The notes under the pieces are model-generated. The model did no database searches. It saw only the letters and a program-made list of their open reading frames with translations, and was not told the origin of the DNA. This document shows positions 1 to 11,679 of a stretch of 64,000 nucleotides of DNA, one piece after another. The DNA is from Penium margaritaceum (Eukaryota; Streptophyta; Zygnematophyceae; Desmidiales; Peniaceae), in assembly GCA_023375785.1 (NCBI GenBank), contig SZWC01008565.1, positions 19,916 to 83,915 of the forward strand, written 5' to 3'. Position 1 is the stretch's first letter. Each line of letters opens with the position of its first letter. A program made the position numbers and the translations under genes.

Positions 1-40
1 GTGCTAGGAAAGGGGGAGGGGTGCTAGGAAAGGGGGAGGG
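1..40. repeat. Two copies of a 20-bp unit
   Basis: The unit GTGCTAGGAAAGGGGGAGGG occurs twice head to tail at the very start of the window. The array may continue to the left of it. Nothing coding is visible. It lies in what would be a downstream intron of the minus-strand exostosin-like gene. Confidence 0.9.
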
Positions 41-380
41 GTAGCAAAACACATGGGCACACAAGATGAATTGGGGACAGCCCTTCTGGTGTAGGTCAAT
101 GCATGGCTTCCTCACCATCAACAACAGCCCGCCGCAAACAGGAGAGAGCTGAAGAGCCTCTCAGGAGAGCTAGGCAAGCGAATCGCCAGAGCTCTCCCTT
201 ACACAGGAGACGAAACCAAGGCCCATGCAGCCACTGCAAGCACGCAGTGCCTGCCGCAAAGCACATGCTGCAGTCCACATGCGCACTTCTCCGGCTCGTG
301 CTCATGGTATTCACCAGCAGTGCAAGGTATGGATGGAGTTGTGCAGCTGCATCCAGCACATCCAGACAGCACCCATCACT

Positions 381-485
381 ACTGGATCCTGCTCTGGTGC
401 TGCTGCTACTAGATCTTGTTCTGGTGCTGCTGCTACTGGATCCTGCTCTGGTGCTGCTGCTACTGGATCGCGTTCTGGTGCTGCG
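381..485. repeat. 30-bp tandem repeat, about 3.5 copies
   Basis: A unit built on CTGGTGCTGCTGCTACTGGA repeats with about a 30-bp period. It gives long open frames in several phases (Ser/Thr/Arg-rich on the minus strand), which I treat as low-complexity intron sequence of the GT47 gene and not as protein. Confidence 0.8.
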
Positions 486-671
486 GCTGATTTTCCACCC
501 ATATTCAGTCACTCTTGGTGTGGCCATTGCTGTGTCAAACCCTTCCACAGTTGCAGCCACAGCGCACACGAGCAGTGAACCCAGCGTTGCAGCAGCTGGT
601 GCTGCCCACCTCGCCTTTGTGGCCAGGAGCGTGAGAAGACAAAGAGGACAGGTGTCCAGCGAAAGGCTCAC

Positions 672-854
672 CGTGAACTCGAAGCCGGGGGGGTCGGGTT
701 CAGAGGCGCGGGCGCGGTGGAACAGCTCGACGAGGCCGAGGTTGAACTTGCGCGGCAGCTCATACATGTACACGCGCAGCAGCGGCGCCGACGCCGGCCA
801 CGAGAACGCGATGGGGGAGATGGCAGGGCTGGCCACGGGCGCCGTGGCGCACAG
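672..854 (-). CDS. Exostosin-like (GT47) glycosyltransferase, candidate exon 2
   Basis: This minus-strand segment reads RVYMYELPRKFNLGL at about 735-776, followed by an acidic/proline stretch ending PGFEF. That matches the start of the lumenal exostosin domain in plant GT47 proteins (ARAD, IRX10 and MUR3-type), where a V-Y-x-Y-[DE]-L-P motif is the hallmark. Family members are Golgi type II membrane proteins that transfer sugars onto cell-wall polysaccharides. The exon stops at a GTGAGC splice donor (positions 671-666). A CAG acceptor just before 854 keeps the phase of candidate exon 1. The acceptor choice is uncertain because its pyrimidine tract is weak and other in-phase AG sites lie further upstream. 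The rest of the catalytic domain must lie left of position 1, so sugar specificity cannot be given. Confidence 0.6.
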
Positions 855-1126
855 CTGCCAACAGCTGCCTGATGCTCTGGAGCGCTGTGGCGGGAAGTAG
901 GGAGCAGGCCTTTGGCCGTACTGCTGCTTCCTCGGCTCCTGCGGAGTGGCAGCATTGCAGCACAGCGACGGAAATTCAGCAGTTTCAGCACGGTAGTACT
1001 CACACTGCGGCAGTGGCGCAGTAGGACGGCAGGGCAAAAGTGTGAGCACAAGAGACTGTTACTGGTCAAAAAAGCAGCAACAGCTACTCGAGGTGCACGG
1101 ACAGAAGTGCAAGAACAGAGGTACAA

Positions 1127-1260
1127 GTACAAGGGTGCGAGTGCAAGGGTGCGAGTGCAAGGGTGCGAGTGCAAGGGTGCGAGTGCAAGGGTGCGAGTGC
1201 AAGGGTGCGAGTGCAAGGGTGCGAGTGCAAGGGTGCGAGTACAAGGGTGCGAGTACAAGT
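1127..1260. repeat. 14-bp minisatellite
   Basis: About nine to ten near-identical copies of GAGTGCAAGGGTGC, with a few A/G variants at the edges. It lies in candidate intron 1 of the minus-strand exostosin-like gene. Because 14 is not a multiple of three, all frames stay open for long distances by chance. Confidence 0.9.
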
Positions 1261-1301
1261 GTGCAAGCATAAGGATGCAAGTCTGAGGATAGCATTTGAT
1301 G

Positions 1302-1530
1302 CCCGTGTCCCTGTGTCCCTGTGTCATGTGTCCCTGTGTCCCTGTGTCCCTGTGTCATGTGTCCCTGTGTCATGTGTCCCTGTGTCATGTGTCCCTGTGT
1401 CATGTGTCCCTGTGTCATGTGTCTCTGTGTCATGTGTCCCTGTGTCATGTGTCCCTGTGTCATGTGTCCCTGTGTCCCTGTGTCCCTGTGTCATGTGTCC
1501 GTGTGTCCCTGTGTCCCTGCGTCCCTGCGT
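1302..1530. repeat. 15-bp minisatellite
   Basis: Copies of a 15-bp unit built on CATGTGTCCCTGTGT, mixed with shorter TGTGTCCC units. It lies about 40 bp from the 14-bp array, in the same candidate intron. The unit length is a multiple of three, so open frames in all phases are an artefact of the repeat. Confidence 0.9.
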
Positions 1531-1912
1531 CCGGCGTGGAACTTATCCTTGTGCTGCAACATCCATCTCGCCGCTACCGCCGAAGACCTAGCCTCCCCGC
1601 CTGCACCTCACACACGTGCTCTTCACCTCTTCACCGGCGCTGCCCGTGGCTCGGAATGGCCATGTCTGTCGTCCTGCCTGCCTCCCTCGCACTCATGCTG
1701 CTCCATCCCAATCCCCTTTCCGTTGGTAGACTGACTAGACCATGCACACCAGGGTAAGTCAGCACTCTTTCTGCCACGGAACATTCCGGCCGTCTGCCTA
1801 ACTCGAAACATCCTGGGTACATCTGATTCCTCCAATCTCATCCGTGCATTCCTCCTCCGCCTTCGAGTCCTCCGCGTTTGGCCTCAACCCAGTCCAGTCA
1901 CACGCCGCTCAC

Positions 1913-2206
1913 CGAGGTCATGATCATGAACACGCACGCCAGAGCGAGGGCGGGCGTGAGCACAGCAGGTGCGCCGCCCTTGGCAGCCAGCAGCCGCCAG
2001 CTGATGCTTCCTGACCCGCTCGCCCTGCCCGCCCGCGCGTTCCCCAGCAGACCGCCGCCACCGCCGCCCATGACGCCCAGCGCCGAAGTTGAGACCTCGC
2101 TCGGCTTGGCAGCAGCTGCAGCAGGAGCAGCTGAGAGCACGCAAATCTGGCAGCCTTCCACCACCACTGTCGTTGGTGAAGCAGGACCGCACTTCCTCCT
2201 GGCCAA
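1913..2206 (-). CDS. Candidate exon 1 of the exostosin-like gene: signal anchor
   Basis: From an ATG at 2206 this minus-strand frame encodes about 98 residues: a Ser/Ala/Gly-rich head, then a hydrophobic segment (about residues 78-96, core LTPALALACVFMIMTS). It ends at a GTGAGC donor (1912-1907). Its phase 0 fits the CAG acceptor proposed for exon 2. A short cytoplasmic tail and one membrane segment ahead of the exostosin domain is the usual GT47 layout for Golgi anchoring, which is why I link the two exons. The start codon is the first ATG of this frame; no transcript evidence is available. The intron between the exons (about 1 kb) holds two minisatellites. Alternative: an unrelated ORF in GC-rich promoter DNA. 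Confidence 0.45.
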
Positions 2207-2736
2207 GGTGACAGTGTACGGATTGACTGCTGCGAGATGGCGGGTAGTACGGCCGCCATGCGCCGCCTTTCTACTTGTAGCCGTTGGCCGTCAACGCCCT
2301 GTCGCGGGACATTAGGATGTGCCTGCCGGCAGCCGAAAGTCGCAGTCGAGACGAGGCCGAGAAACCATTCGCAAACTCCGGTCAAACTCTGAGCTGAAAT
2401 AGGCGTTGGAGGGGAATGTGTTGACCCGACAAACTCCATTTTAACGAAGACGGAGTTCAACTCCACCGACCATTTTCGTTTGTTGAAAAATCGGTCTCGC
2501 GCGTCNCCCCCCCCCCCCCCCCCCGCCACCTCTCCCATATGCCACATTAAACAGGTGGAAAACCTGATGACCCCCTCTTTCGTCGCGCGTGATCCTCATG
2601 AACCCTAACCTAGGGAGACGAGTTCGCTTCCACCCCACGCCAGAAACAGAAGTTCCATTCGTACATTCCTCCAAAGAATGATATCTATCCACCCCTTTTC
2701 GGCAAAAACACGTCCCATCCGCCCACACGTGTACAC
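2207..2736. other. 5' flank of the GT47 gene, with an unresolved poly-C run
   Basis: No gene was recognised here. The stretch holds a poly-C run (2507-2524) with one ambiguous base at 2506, a likely assembly weak spot. By position it would contain the promoter and 5' UTR of the minus-strand exostosin-like gene, but I could not place a TATA box or start site. Confidence 0.4.
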
Positions 2737-2876
2737 TGCTATGCCCAACAGAGCTGAGATGAGGAAGAGTTAGAAGTTGCAAGGCAAGACACAGTTTGTG
2801 AATTTGGGACACTTGAGAAAATAATAACTAGCGATAAGTGTGCTTCGATGACAAGTTTCGAATTGATCGAACACAG

Positions 2877-3510
2877 TGTTGTGATGTTGTCAGTCATACA
2901 CAGTTGTACAGTTGGTTGTGACCACTCGGCCGTGTCCATGCTCGTGCAGATCCTTGAGGCGGACCCAGCTGGAGACAGAGTTCCCTGAGGTGATGCTCCA
3001 CCCGCTGGAGGCAGCNTGGCAGCCTACCCAGTGTACCAGAGGGCTCCCACAGCCCACGGACTACGTTTGGAGGTCTTCAGGATTTTCTCGGTGGACAGCC
3101 CTGCCAGGCTGATTTACATGTTTGTTTTCTTACACTCTCCGGCTGTTCCCGGACGTAGGCGTGTGACCAGTCGTTGTGTCTGTCTTTTTGTCGTGCATCC
3201 GTAGGATCAGATGGCGCTCCGTTTGGACGCTTGTGCACAGAATTATGGCCAAAACAGTGGTTTTGGGCCGGTTCAGTTTTGACAGGCACCGCCGTGTGCG
3301 CCACCCGCCGTGAGCCACGGCGGCTATTTATGTTGTGGACCTGTCATTTGTTATTTCTCTCTGCATTAACTTCAGTTGAAGCTTGAGATACAAGTGCACG
3401 TGTCTCTCCCTACCCTTGCTGTCCCTTGCATGACCTGTGTGTCAACCAGCCAGACCCGTGCTGTCAGGCTAGCAAGCAGAAAGGCTAGGACGCTTCTTGG
3501 AATCTTCTCA
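2877..3510. mobile_element. Solo LTR (634 bp) inside the LTR of gypsy B
   Basis: It starts TGTTGTGATG and ends CTTCTCA, giving TG...CA termini. It is flanked on both sides by the same 5 bp, CACAG (2872-2876 and 3511-3515). Removing it and one CACAG makes the two flanks line up with the uninterrupted LTR of gypsy A. No internal domain is present, so it looks like the product of LTR-LTR recombination. A TATTTAT box-like motif lies near 3324. One ambiguous base is at 3016. The family is unknown, and orientation is uncertain. Confidence 0.7.
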
Positions 3511-3792
3511 CACAGGTACACAACTTTTGAGCTACAAATGAGACGTATTCATTGTTACACCAAACGAAGCGTAGATGGTTAGCAGACAGAAGTTGCAAGG
3601 GAGAACACGATGTAGCATTTGGGACGCTTGAGCAATTTCTAATTCGTGGTAATTTTACCTCTGTGACAAGTGTCTGTATGATCGAACATACATATACAAG
3701 TGTCCAGTTGCGAATGAGGCATAGTCGGGGTCGTTCGGTCGATAGTCGAGTGACGCGTGCAGAGTCGTGTCGTGAGTGGTCGTATTCAAGAA

Positions 3793-4538
3793 TGTATCGG
3801 GAGGGCCGGTTCAGCCCTCCCTCCTCGCTCAAGCGAGGGGTGGTTGCGCACCACCCCTCGCGTCAGCGAGGGCTGGCCGGCGGCCAGCACTTCGCTTGCC
3901 GCCGGCCAGCTCGCTACCGGCTGCCGATCGCGACCGGCCAAGCGACCAGCCGCTCGCTTTGCCGGCCGCCGGCTAGACGGCCGGCGGCCGGCCAAGCGAC
4001 CAACCGGCCACCGGCCGGCCAGCCGCCAGCCGCCGATCGCGGCCTCAGCTCGATCGGGCGCTGAGGAGCCACGAGGGCCTCAAGGGCGAGGCCTCGTGGC
4101 CTCGTGCCCTCGCCCCCCCTCACCCTCCTTGCAAATGAGCAAGCGAGGACAAGGGATAGGGGGAGCAAATATAAGGACGAGAGGACTGGCACAAAATTGC
4201 CAGCATACCTCGCACGCGACGATTTCGCGCCAGGATGGAAAAACGTAAATCGAAGTTCGTTTACGATGAATTTCGACATAAAATAAACGAAATAACTCGT
4301 GCAACACACGAGTTTGAGGTAAAAACCCCCGGTTTGGGTCCCAAAACCAGGGGCAAGGTTCAAAACGGAAATGGGCCTCCGGAGACTCGAAACATTCGAG
4401 TCTCCCTGCTCTGGGTCGTTGATGATGATCGCTCCTCAGTCCTGCGAAGGGGGTAAACCCCTGACGCGGACTGAGAACGCCATTCTGCGAACTACGACGA
4501 CGACTTCAGAGCAGGAGCTGGAGACTCGACTAGTTACA
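3793..4538 (+). repeat. Gypsy I 5' LTR (746 bp)
   Basis: It pairs with 11680-12378. The first 250 bp are very GC-rich and built of CCGGC/GCCGG palindromes. This copy carries about 47 bp more of that motif than the 3' LTR. Runs such as CGAGGCCTCGTGGCCTCG follow. Confidence 0.85.
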
Positions 4539-4539
4539 G

Positions 4540-4553
4540 TGGTTCTCAGAGCC
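4540..4553 (+). promoter_or_regulatory. Gypsy I primer binding site
   Basis: TGGTTCTCAGAGCC starts one base after the 5' LTR and resembles the 3' end complement of initiator Met-tRNA (TGGTATCAGAGC), the usual primer in plant LTR elements. Confidence 0.6.
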
Positions 4554-5414
4554 AGAGGACCCCCGCGACCAAGAGTTCGATGGAAACGGCGGCTACGACA
4601 TAGATAAAACACCGCCGGCAGCTGTAAGCAGCAGCAGAAACACCAGAAGGGACTACGGCATCCACGCTTCACTGTTTGAAGCGTCGTAAAGTGTGTTAGG
4701 AAGCTAGAGAAGAGCTCTATTTTTTGGGGCTTCTTCTACACAGTCTCTTCTCCATCCCAATGGGCTAGGGGAAATGTTTTGGGACGGGATAGGGAGTACC
4801 CACCCCCCAAACTTCTTACTTTTCCCCTCTTCTCGAGGCTCCTCCCGCTCCTCTTCAACCTAAAATTGGGGCAGCGCCTTTCTCGAATACCAGAGACTCT
4901 CAAGGCCTGAGAGAAAAATAAAAGGAAGAAAAGCGCTACTTGGAGAATTTTTGGAGGTCGCGACATTGCCGAGGAGCACGAGAAAGGCGCCTCCAAAGGG
5001 GGGCAAGGTGTGCCAAGAAGACGTAAGAAGAGACCAAGGAAGACTAGAAGACAAGAAGACAATAAAACAAGAAGAAAAGTAGTCTTTTTCTTCTTGACTT
5101 TGTACTTGCTTGTTTTATTGCTCTTTGTTCTAGTTTTGTGAGCGATACACACACTTCTTGTTGTTTCCTTGCATTGTCATTTCATGTTTTCCTATATCCT
5201 AGTTGCTTCCAAGTGCCGTGAGTCACGGCTTAGGAGGACTAGTTTCAAAACCCACGACCTTGTGCCGACGTGGCGGCCTAGGAACACATAAAATTAGTTA
5301 TATAATTGCCTCACCGATCGTGAGAGCAAGGGGTTAGTGGGAGGCGATTCCCTCCTTAACGTTGTGAAGTGATCCTCACAACGGTCTTCACGTGCTAGTT
5401 GCACGGGCGACGAG
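4554..5414 (+). other. Gypsy I untranslated leader
   Basis: This is about 860 bp between the primer site and the first gag-like frame. I found no domain in it. Purine-rich tracts (4910-5080) are the only visible feature. Confidence 0.5.
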
Positions 5415-7330
5415 ATGGCAAGTGCCGGACCGTCCAAGTCCAACAAGGGCAAGGTGGTGACGGCCTCACCACGAGCTCTCGGCAGACTCCAAATTTTGGG
5501 AGCCGCCGCCGCGAGCACGGTTGCCAACCCAAAGGCAACCGTACCGCCAAAGGCAACCGTACCGCCGAAGGCAACAGATGCCAACCTCGGCGATACCTAG
5601 AAGCGTGCGGAGGCCGAAAAGATGCTCGAAGAGCACGTCGGCGCGCACGTGGGCGACCCCCGCACGACGGACAACGCGATGGAGGAGGATCCCCCGGAGG
5701 AGGACCCCGACGAAGAGCACGACGCCAACGATGGCGAAGGCGACGAGGATCGCGACCATCGCCATCGTCGTGCGGCAAACTCGAGGCGATTTCTGAAGAA
5801 GGACAAGGCGCCCGCTGCATCTCCTGAAGCTGCCGACGGCAGCGAGACTGCGGAGAGCAGCAAGGGTGCTGAAAGCAGCCACATGGGGAGTTCCCGCAAG
5901 AACGAGCCGGACGACGTCGCCGCAAAGGCAATTTGCGATGACCGTCGTAGGCTTGCGGAATTTGCTGCTGAGGCGGCAGGCCGACTCAAGATCACCACTG
6001 ACGGTAGAGATACGGCACCGCTCGGAGGAATGGGGTGGACCCCTCGTCCTACGATGTGCCCGCAATGGTGCAAGGCAGCGCCCACTTGAGCGTCGTCGTT
6101 GACGGCAATCTCCTCCGAAAGGTGGGACTCCTTGGGGGCGTGTACGCGAACCGTACCCTCTTGTAGTGGGTAAGGGTGCACAAACAACACGAGGCCCTGG
6201 AGGCTATCGCCGATGCCCTGATGACATCAGAGCTCAAGTTCGCGTTTGCCAACCTACTGGCCCACGTTGGGCAGAGCATCATAGACCTCGATGGTGATCG
6301 CCAGCTACAGTACCTGGCCGCCCATGAGGCAAGCCGCCGATGCAACGTCCTCGGCAAGGCGTTGCACAGTGTGCCCCAGGTGCGGATGCAGTAGCAAGCG
6401 CAGCATGCCGCGACTGCGGATGCCATTGCCGGTGGCAGCGACGGCTTGCCTACCTCGACGACTTCGGGGTCGGTCATGAACACGTCCTTCCTCCACAGTG
6501 TGGAGATCTTCCAGAAGTGCGTGAAACTGACTGACTAGCTAAATCGCAGGGAGCAAGTTCTACGCGTCTACAAGGTTCCACTGAGCCAGTGGGGTGACCT
6601 TGCCATGAAGACAAACTCTTCAAGTATGTGGTCAAGGAGTGGACTGCGCAAGAGCCGCACTCGAGTGGCAGCCCATGCCGTGGGAGGCCTTCTGCACGAT
6701 CATGCGTAAGAAGTGCACCCAACATGAGGAGGCGTAGCGCGCCTTCCACAAGATCAAGGACTTCAGGCAGCTTGGCAGCTCGCTCGAATCCTACTTGAGC
6801 AAGTTCACCGCACTCGTGGAGGAAGCCGAAAGCTTCACCGAGGGTGATGGGACTCAGACCTTCTAGTACCCGAAGTGCATGCGGCTGGAGTACTTACGTG
6901 ATGGTCTCGTGAGCGAGAAGCTGAAGGACAAGACCACCACGACAGCCACTGGGCAAGCTTGGACAGGCTCAAGGGCGTTGCGCGACTACATGAGCGAATT
7001 GTATTCGGTGAACCCGAGGCACTACTCTGATGCACGGCCGAATGCACGTGTACAGCAAGGCCGCGACATGTGCATGGACGCTGCAGGGGTAGGTGGGTCA
7101 GGTGGACAGCGAGGCGGGGCCAAAGGCAAGCAGCCTGCAAACCCTCCAGCCAAGAAGGCTGGTGGATACAAGGGCCCCAACAACAAGCGCAGCCGCGAGA
7201 ATGACGAGCTGCAGGCGGCGAGTGAGCGTCACAATGCATCCTTCCGCGAAGGGCTCTGCCACAACTGCATGTAGCCGGGCCACTTTAGGGCTCAGTGCCC
7301 TCAGGCTGCTAGTGGTGGACACGAGGCCGC
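5415..7330 (+). pseudogene. Gypsy I gag region (fossil)
   Basis: It starts at an ATG (MASAGPSKSNKGK), passes through a Pro/Lys repeat (KATVPP), an acidic tract rich in Glu/Asp (about 5660-5750), and a capsid-like stretch with LGSSLESYLSKFTALVE (about 6770-6820). It ends in a CCHC zinc knuckle of the form C-x2-C-x4-H-x4-C (about 7255-7300) and a Gly/Arg-rich tail. Broken; it is the structural protein region of the element. Confidence 0.7.
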
Positions 7331-7989
7331 GGCGTTAGTTGCAGCAGCAGCACCTCGTGGGGATGGTGTAGCAGGAGGCCGCGGACAAGGCCGTGGACAA
7401 GGTCGCAGTCGCGGCAATGGGCCTGGCCGTGGTAACGGACAGGGCCATAGGGTGGGTTTTCCCCACCTCTGAGTGACGTTAGTGGGGACCACTTAGGGGT
7501 AAAACTGGATCACGAGTGTGGGTTCATGTTTTCAGATGAGAATGTTAAACAATTTGAGTTTTTGACGAGTTCAAATTTCTTTTTTGTTTTCTCTCCTCTT
7601 GTTGAACCGCACTCTACACTTGTTGACCGACATTGCCCACTAAACCTTGCATCTCCGGACAAGATGCATGATCGTACATGCTTAGTGGTGGCGACACCGA
7701 CCACTGCGTAAGAATTATGTGACACAGTGATTGAAGCAAACGCCCTCAAAGCAATGAGCTCAATCACGTTCGCGGTACCTTTAGTTGACAATTTCGACCC
7801 ACTGAAATTCAAAGACTGGAAGGTGCTAGCCAAATTCACACGTGTTCACAAGATGTGGACTCGAGTGGGCGAATCATGGGAGTTGCGACGCTCGTCGTAC
7901 AGATTTCGTGTTTATCACAAACTCGGCTTGCCGTCGTCGAGCCTGTTTACTCGGAAGAGTGGAGGTGATATGACAATGTAGTTCAAAGG

Positions 7990-10900
7990 AGACTTAGCTG
8001 GTGCTCCCATGAACGTACTTGCTGACAATGGAGGAGACGACTCTTTTGTTAGCCTTGGCTTTACCCGACAGGTTGGCCTGAAGCACGAGCCATCGAATGG
8101 CGTAGTTGTTGTCGGTGACAACCGTACGATACCCGTGATCGGTACTTGTAAAGCGAAAATTTGTATTCAAAGGCACACACAGAGTGTCAGGTTGAAGGCA
8201 CTCAACCTTCTTCACCCGTTTGACGTGGTGCTAGGCGATCCCTGGCTCCATGAGAACAAGGCTCTAATGTGCGTTGAATCAAAGTGTTTGATCCTCCAAA
8301 AAGGACAGCGCCGCTTTACGTTGATTCCGAGTACGGAATTATCACCGACCCGACTCAAAGTCCATGCCAGCTTGTCTGCGATGCAGGTCAAGAGACGTAT
8401 TTGACAAGGTTGTTGATACTTCTTGGCGCAGCAGGAGAAAATGGAGGACAACGTGAAGGAAGACACGCCACAAGAGATCAAATCTCTATTGGCAGAGTTC
8501 TCGGATGTATTCCAAGACCCACCGGCTGGGCTTCCACCAGAAAGACACATGGGCCACACGATTCCGTTGCAACCGGAGGCGACTCCTCCGTTCAGACCCA
8601 TGTATCGCCTTAGTCTAGCAGAAAGGTGAGAGGCAGAACGCGAAATCAAAGAGCACCTTACAAAAGGGTGGATCGAGCCCGGTAGCTCGCCGTACGATGC
8701 GCCGGTCCTTTTTCTGAACAAGAAGGACGGTGGTTTACGCATGTGCGTGGATTACCGTGCGTTGAACAAGCCGACAGTGAAAAACCAATTCCCCTTACCG
8801 CGGATTGAGGATCTTTTTGACCAACTCCAAGGCGCAAAAGTATTTTTGTCCTTGGATTTTTCTGAAGGGTACCATCAAATCCGCATCATGGAAGACGATG
8901 TGCCCAAAATCGTGTTTTGAATGCACATGGGACATTATCAGTTCATAATATTATGCTTCGGGCTTACAAATCCCTCGGCGACCTTCCAAGGAGAAATGAA
9001 CCGAACGTTCGCTAAACAACTCAGACAGTTTGTCTTGGTTTACCTGGACGACATCCTCGTTTTCTCTAAATCAGTGGAAGAGCACATAGAACATCTATGC
9101 GAAGTTCTCGCAATTCTTTGGGAACAGAAGTTCTATGCGAAAGTGAGCAAGTGCAAGTTTGCACAAGATGAGCTCGAATACCTTGGACACATCGTTGGCA
9201 AAGACGACATCCGTGTCGACCCAAGAAAGGTCCAAGCCGTTGTAGACTGGCAACGTCCTGAAAATGTTGGGCAGATTCGGTTTTTCCTCGGCCTTGCAAA
9301 CTACTTTTGACGGTTTATGCAAGGGTATTTGACCCTGGTAGTACCGCTATCCAGGCTCACGCGAAAAGACGTGCATTGGGAATGGACATCTGATTGTGAG
9401 AACGGTTTTCTCAAAGTCAAAGAGCTTCTATCCATGGCGCCCGTCCTAGCTCTTCCGGATCTATTGCAACCGTGGGAGGTTTGATGTGATGCGTCAGTAG
9501 TAGGACTCGTCCTCATGCAGAACGGTCACCCCGTTGCGTATGAGAGCCGGAAGCTCATCCCTGCAGAAACGCGGTACTCGCCTGGGGATGAAGAGCTCCT
9601 TGCGATTGTACACGCTTTCAAGATGTGGCGTTGCTACCTCAAGGGTGCTGGAGGGGGTGTGACGGTCGTGACCGACCATAATCCATTGGTGTTTTTCCAA
9701 ACGCAACCGAACATGTCAAGACGACAGGCGCGTTGGAGAAAATACCTGAGCCGATTCTCGTTCACATGGGAATTTCGGCCAGGACGCATCAATGTGGCCG
9801 ATCCACTAAGCCGACAACTTGTGGAAATCAAAGCATCCACCGAGGTCAGTGGGTGTTTTATGGCCATTGCAACAGCAACAGTACAATCACCAGATCCCCC
9901 TGCACCTCTGCGGCAACCACCACGAGAGATTATCCATTACAACGGTTTTCTAAACAGGATCCGGATGGGCTACTGTGTGGATTCTTGGGTTCAAGACTCT
10001 CAAAATTTGGACAAGTACGGCTTGGTGGAGGCCGAAGGAATCTACTGGCACGGCAAACAAGTTGTTGTGCCAAACTCGGGAGACCTTCGAGCAAAGGTTA
10101 TCTCTCAGTTCCACGACCCGACGGTCGCAGGTCATGTGGGACCCCGAAAGACCGGACAGGTACTCTCGAGCCACTACTAGTGGCCAGGATGGAGTGTTGA
10201 TGTCCGTAAGTATTACATGACATGCGACCCATGTCTTTGGAATAAGGCTAGTAACAAGAAGCCTGCTGGAATCCTCCAATAGCTTCCCATTCCTGGGACT
10301 CCATGGGAGTGCTTCAGCATGGACTTCATTACTGGTCTTCCGGACACGGCCCGTGGCTATGATGCAATACTAGTGGTTGTGGATCTTTTGACGAAGATGA
10401 CACACTTCATTCCTACAACCAATGACATGTACGCAGAAGAGACCGCTCGTCTCTTCTTTGAGGGTGTCGTAAAGTACCACGGCTTGCCGTTGCGCATTAT
10501 CTCCGATCAAGATCAAAAAATTGCTAGTAAGTTCTGGCAAAAGATACAAGAGTACTTCGGCAATGAGTCGCAAATGTCGACAGCATTTCACCCTCAAACT
10601 GACAGACAAACAGAGAGCATGAATCGCACTCTAGAGCAGATGCTCCGCATGTACGTGGACCCTGCCATGCATGATTGGGACGAATCTATAGTACCGACAG
10701 AGTTTGCGGTGAAGAACTCGATGAACGAGTCCACACAGTTCACACCGTTCGTGTTGAACAGTGGTCGGCATCCAACGGTACCCTCTTCATTGGTGAAGAG
10801 TGGGAATACAAGAGGGCAGGTTCCTTCCGCTCAAGCCTTTGCGGAGGGCATCGACTCCTTGTTACAGGAGGCAAAGGGTTACCTTCAAGCAGCTCGGCAG

Positions 10901-11345
10901 CGTCAAAAGGCATATGCCATCAAAGGTTGCCGGGAGGTCTCGTTTGACATCGGTGACAAAGTGCTGCTTGGCACTAAAAACCTTCGGCTAAAGTCGCCAA
11001 GGGCAAGAAAACTTCTACCGAAGTGGATTGGGCCGTTTCCCATTGTGGCACGCATCGGGCCACTGGCATACCGAGTGCTACTTCCGCCGAGTATGAAGAT
11101 ACATGACGTGTTTCATGTGAGCCTACTGGCTCCATACACGGGAGACGGAACCGTTCAGCCACCGCCAGCAATCCTTGCTACTTACGGCCAAAACGAGGTC
11201 CTTCGCCTACTCTAGCACAAAGAGCGTACTCTTTGGTTCCATATTGTTAGGGAGTACCTCATTGGGCCGGGTGTGGACCTGAACATAATTCATGGGAGCC
11301 CGAATCTCGGTTGCCCACAGGGGTGGTCAACGAGAACTGGAGCGA
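7990..11345 (+). pseudogene. Gypsy I pol region (fossil)
   Basis: Domains are in Ty3/gypsy order. Protease-like sequence is at about 7990-8260. Reverse transcriptase is at about 8640-9310, with [19 protein letters not shown] and the YLDDILVF catalytic motif. RNase H is at about 9480-9830. The integrase zinc-binding part is at about 10080-10180, and its core, starting MDFITGLPDTARGYDAILVV, at 10319-10800. A C-terminal segment contains FHVSLLAPY (about 11110) and a chromodomain-like SWEPE motif (about 11290). The order RT-RNase H-integrase places it in Ty3/gypsy. Several breaks. Confidence 0.8.
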
Positions 11346-11679
11346 GCTTGCAGCTGGCACAGATCGATGTGTGGTAGGAGGTACCACCTGAACGCGGAAA
11401 AAGTGAACAACATTCCCACATGGCAACATTCATGGACAGCGACCATAGGAGGTCTGGGACGCCCAACATGGTTGTCGCGCGGATGCTCCAGCCTAAAGGG
11501 GGGAGACCGCTAGTCGTGCTGACCTACAAGCTGTAGCTTAGGTCCAAGTACCATGCACGTGTTCATGTCTAGCTGGTGATTGAAACTATTAGTTTTTATT
11601 CACAATGTTGATGACTCACTGAGTGACAATCCTATTTGTTGTTCATGAACCGGGACGGTTCATGATAAGTGGGAAGGAA

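Noticed and set aside
1059-1757. Overlapping Cys/Val- and Thr/His-rich frames up to 153 codons
   Set aside because: They are translations of the 14- and 15-bp minisatellites, open in every phase.
1884-2547. Other frames over 1884-2547 on both strands
   Set aside because: Only the 1913-2206 minus frame has a membrane segment and a phase-compatible donor; the rest look like shadows in GC-rich DNA.
3757-4363. Arg/Pro/Ala-rich frames on both strands
   Set aside because: They fall in the GC-rich LTR of gypsy I and recur in its other LTR at 11750-12149.
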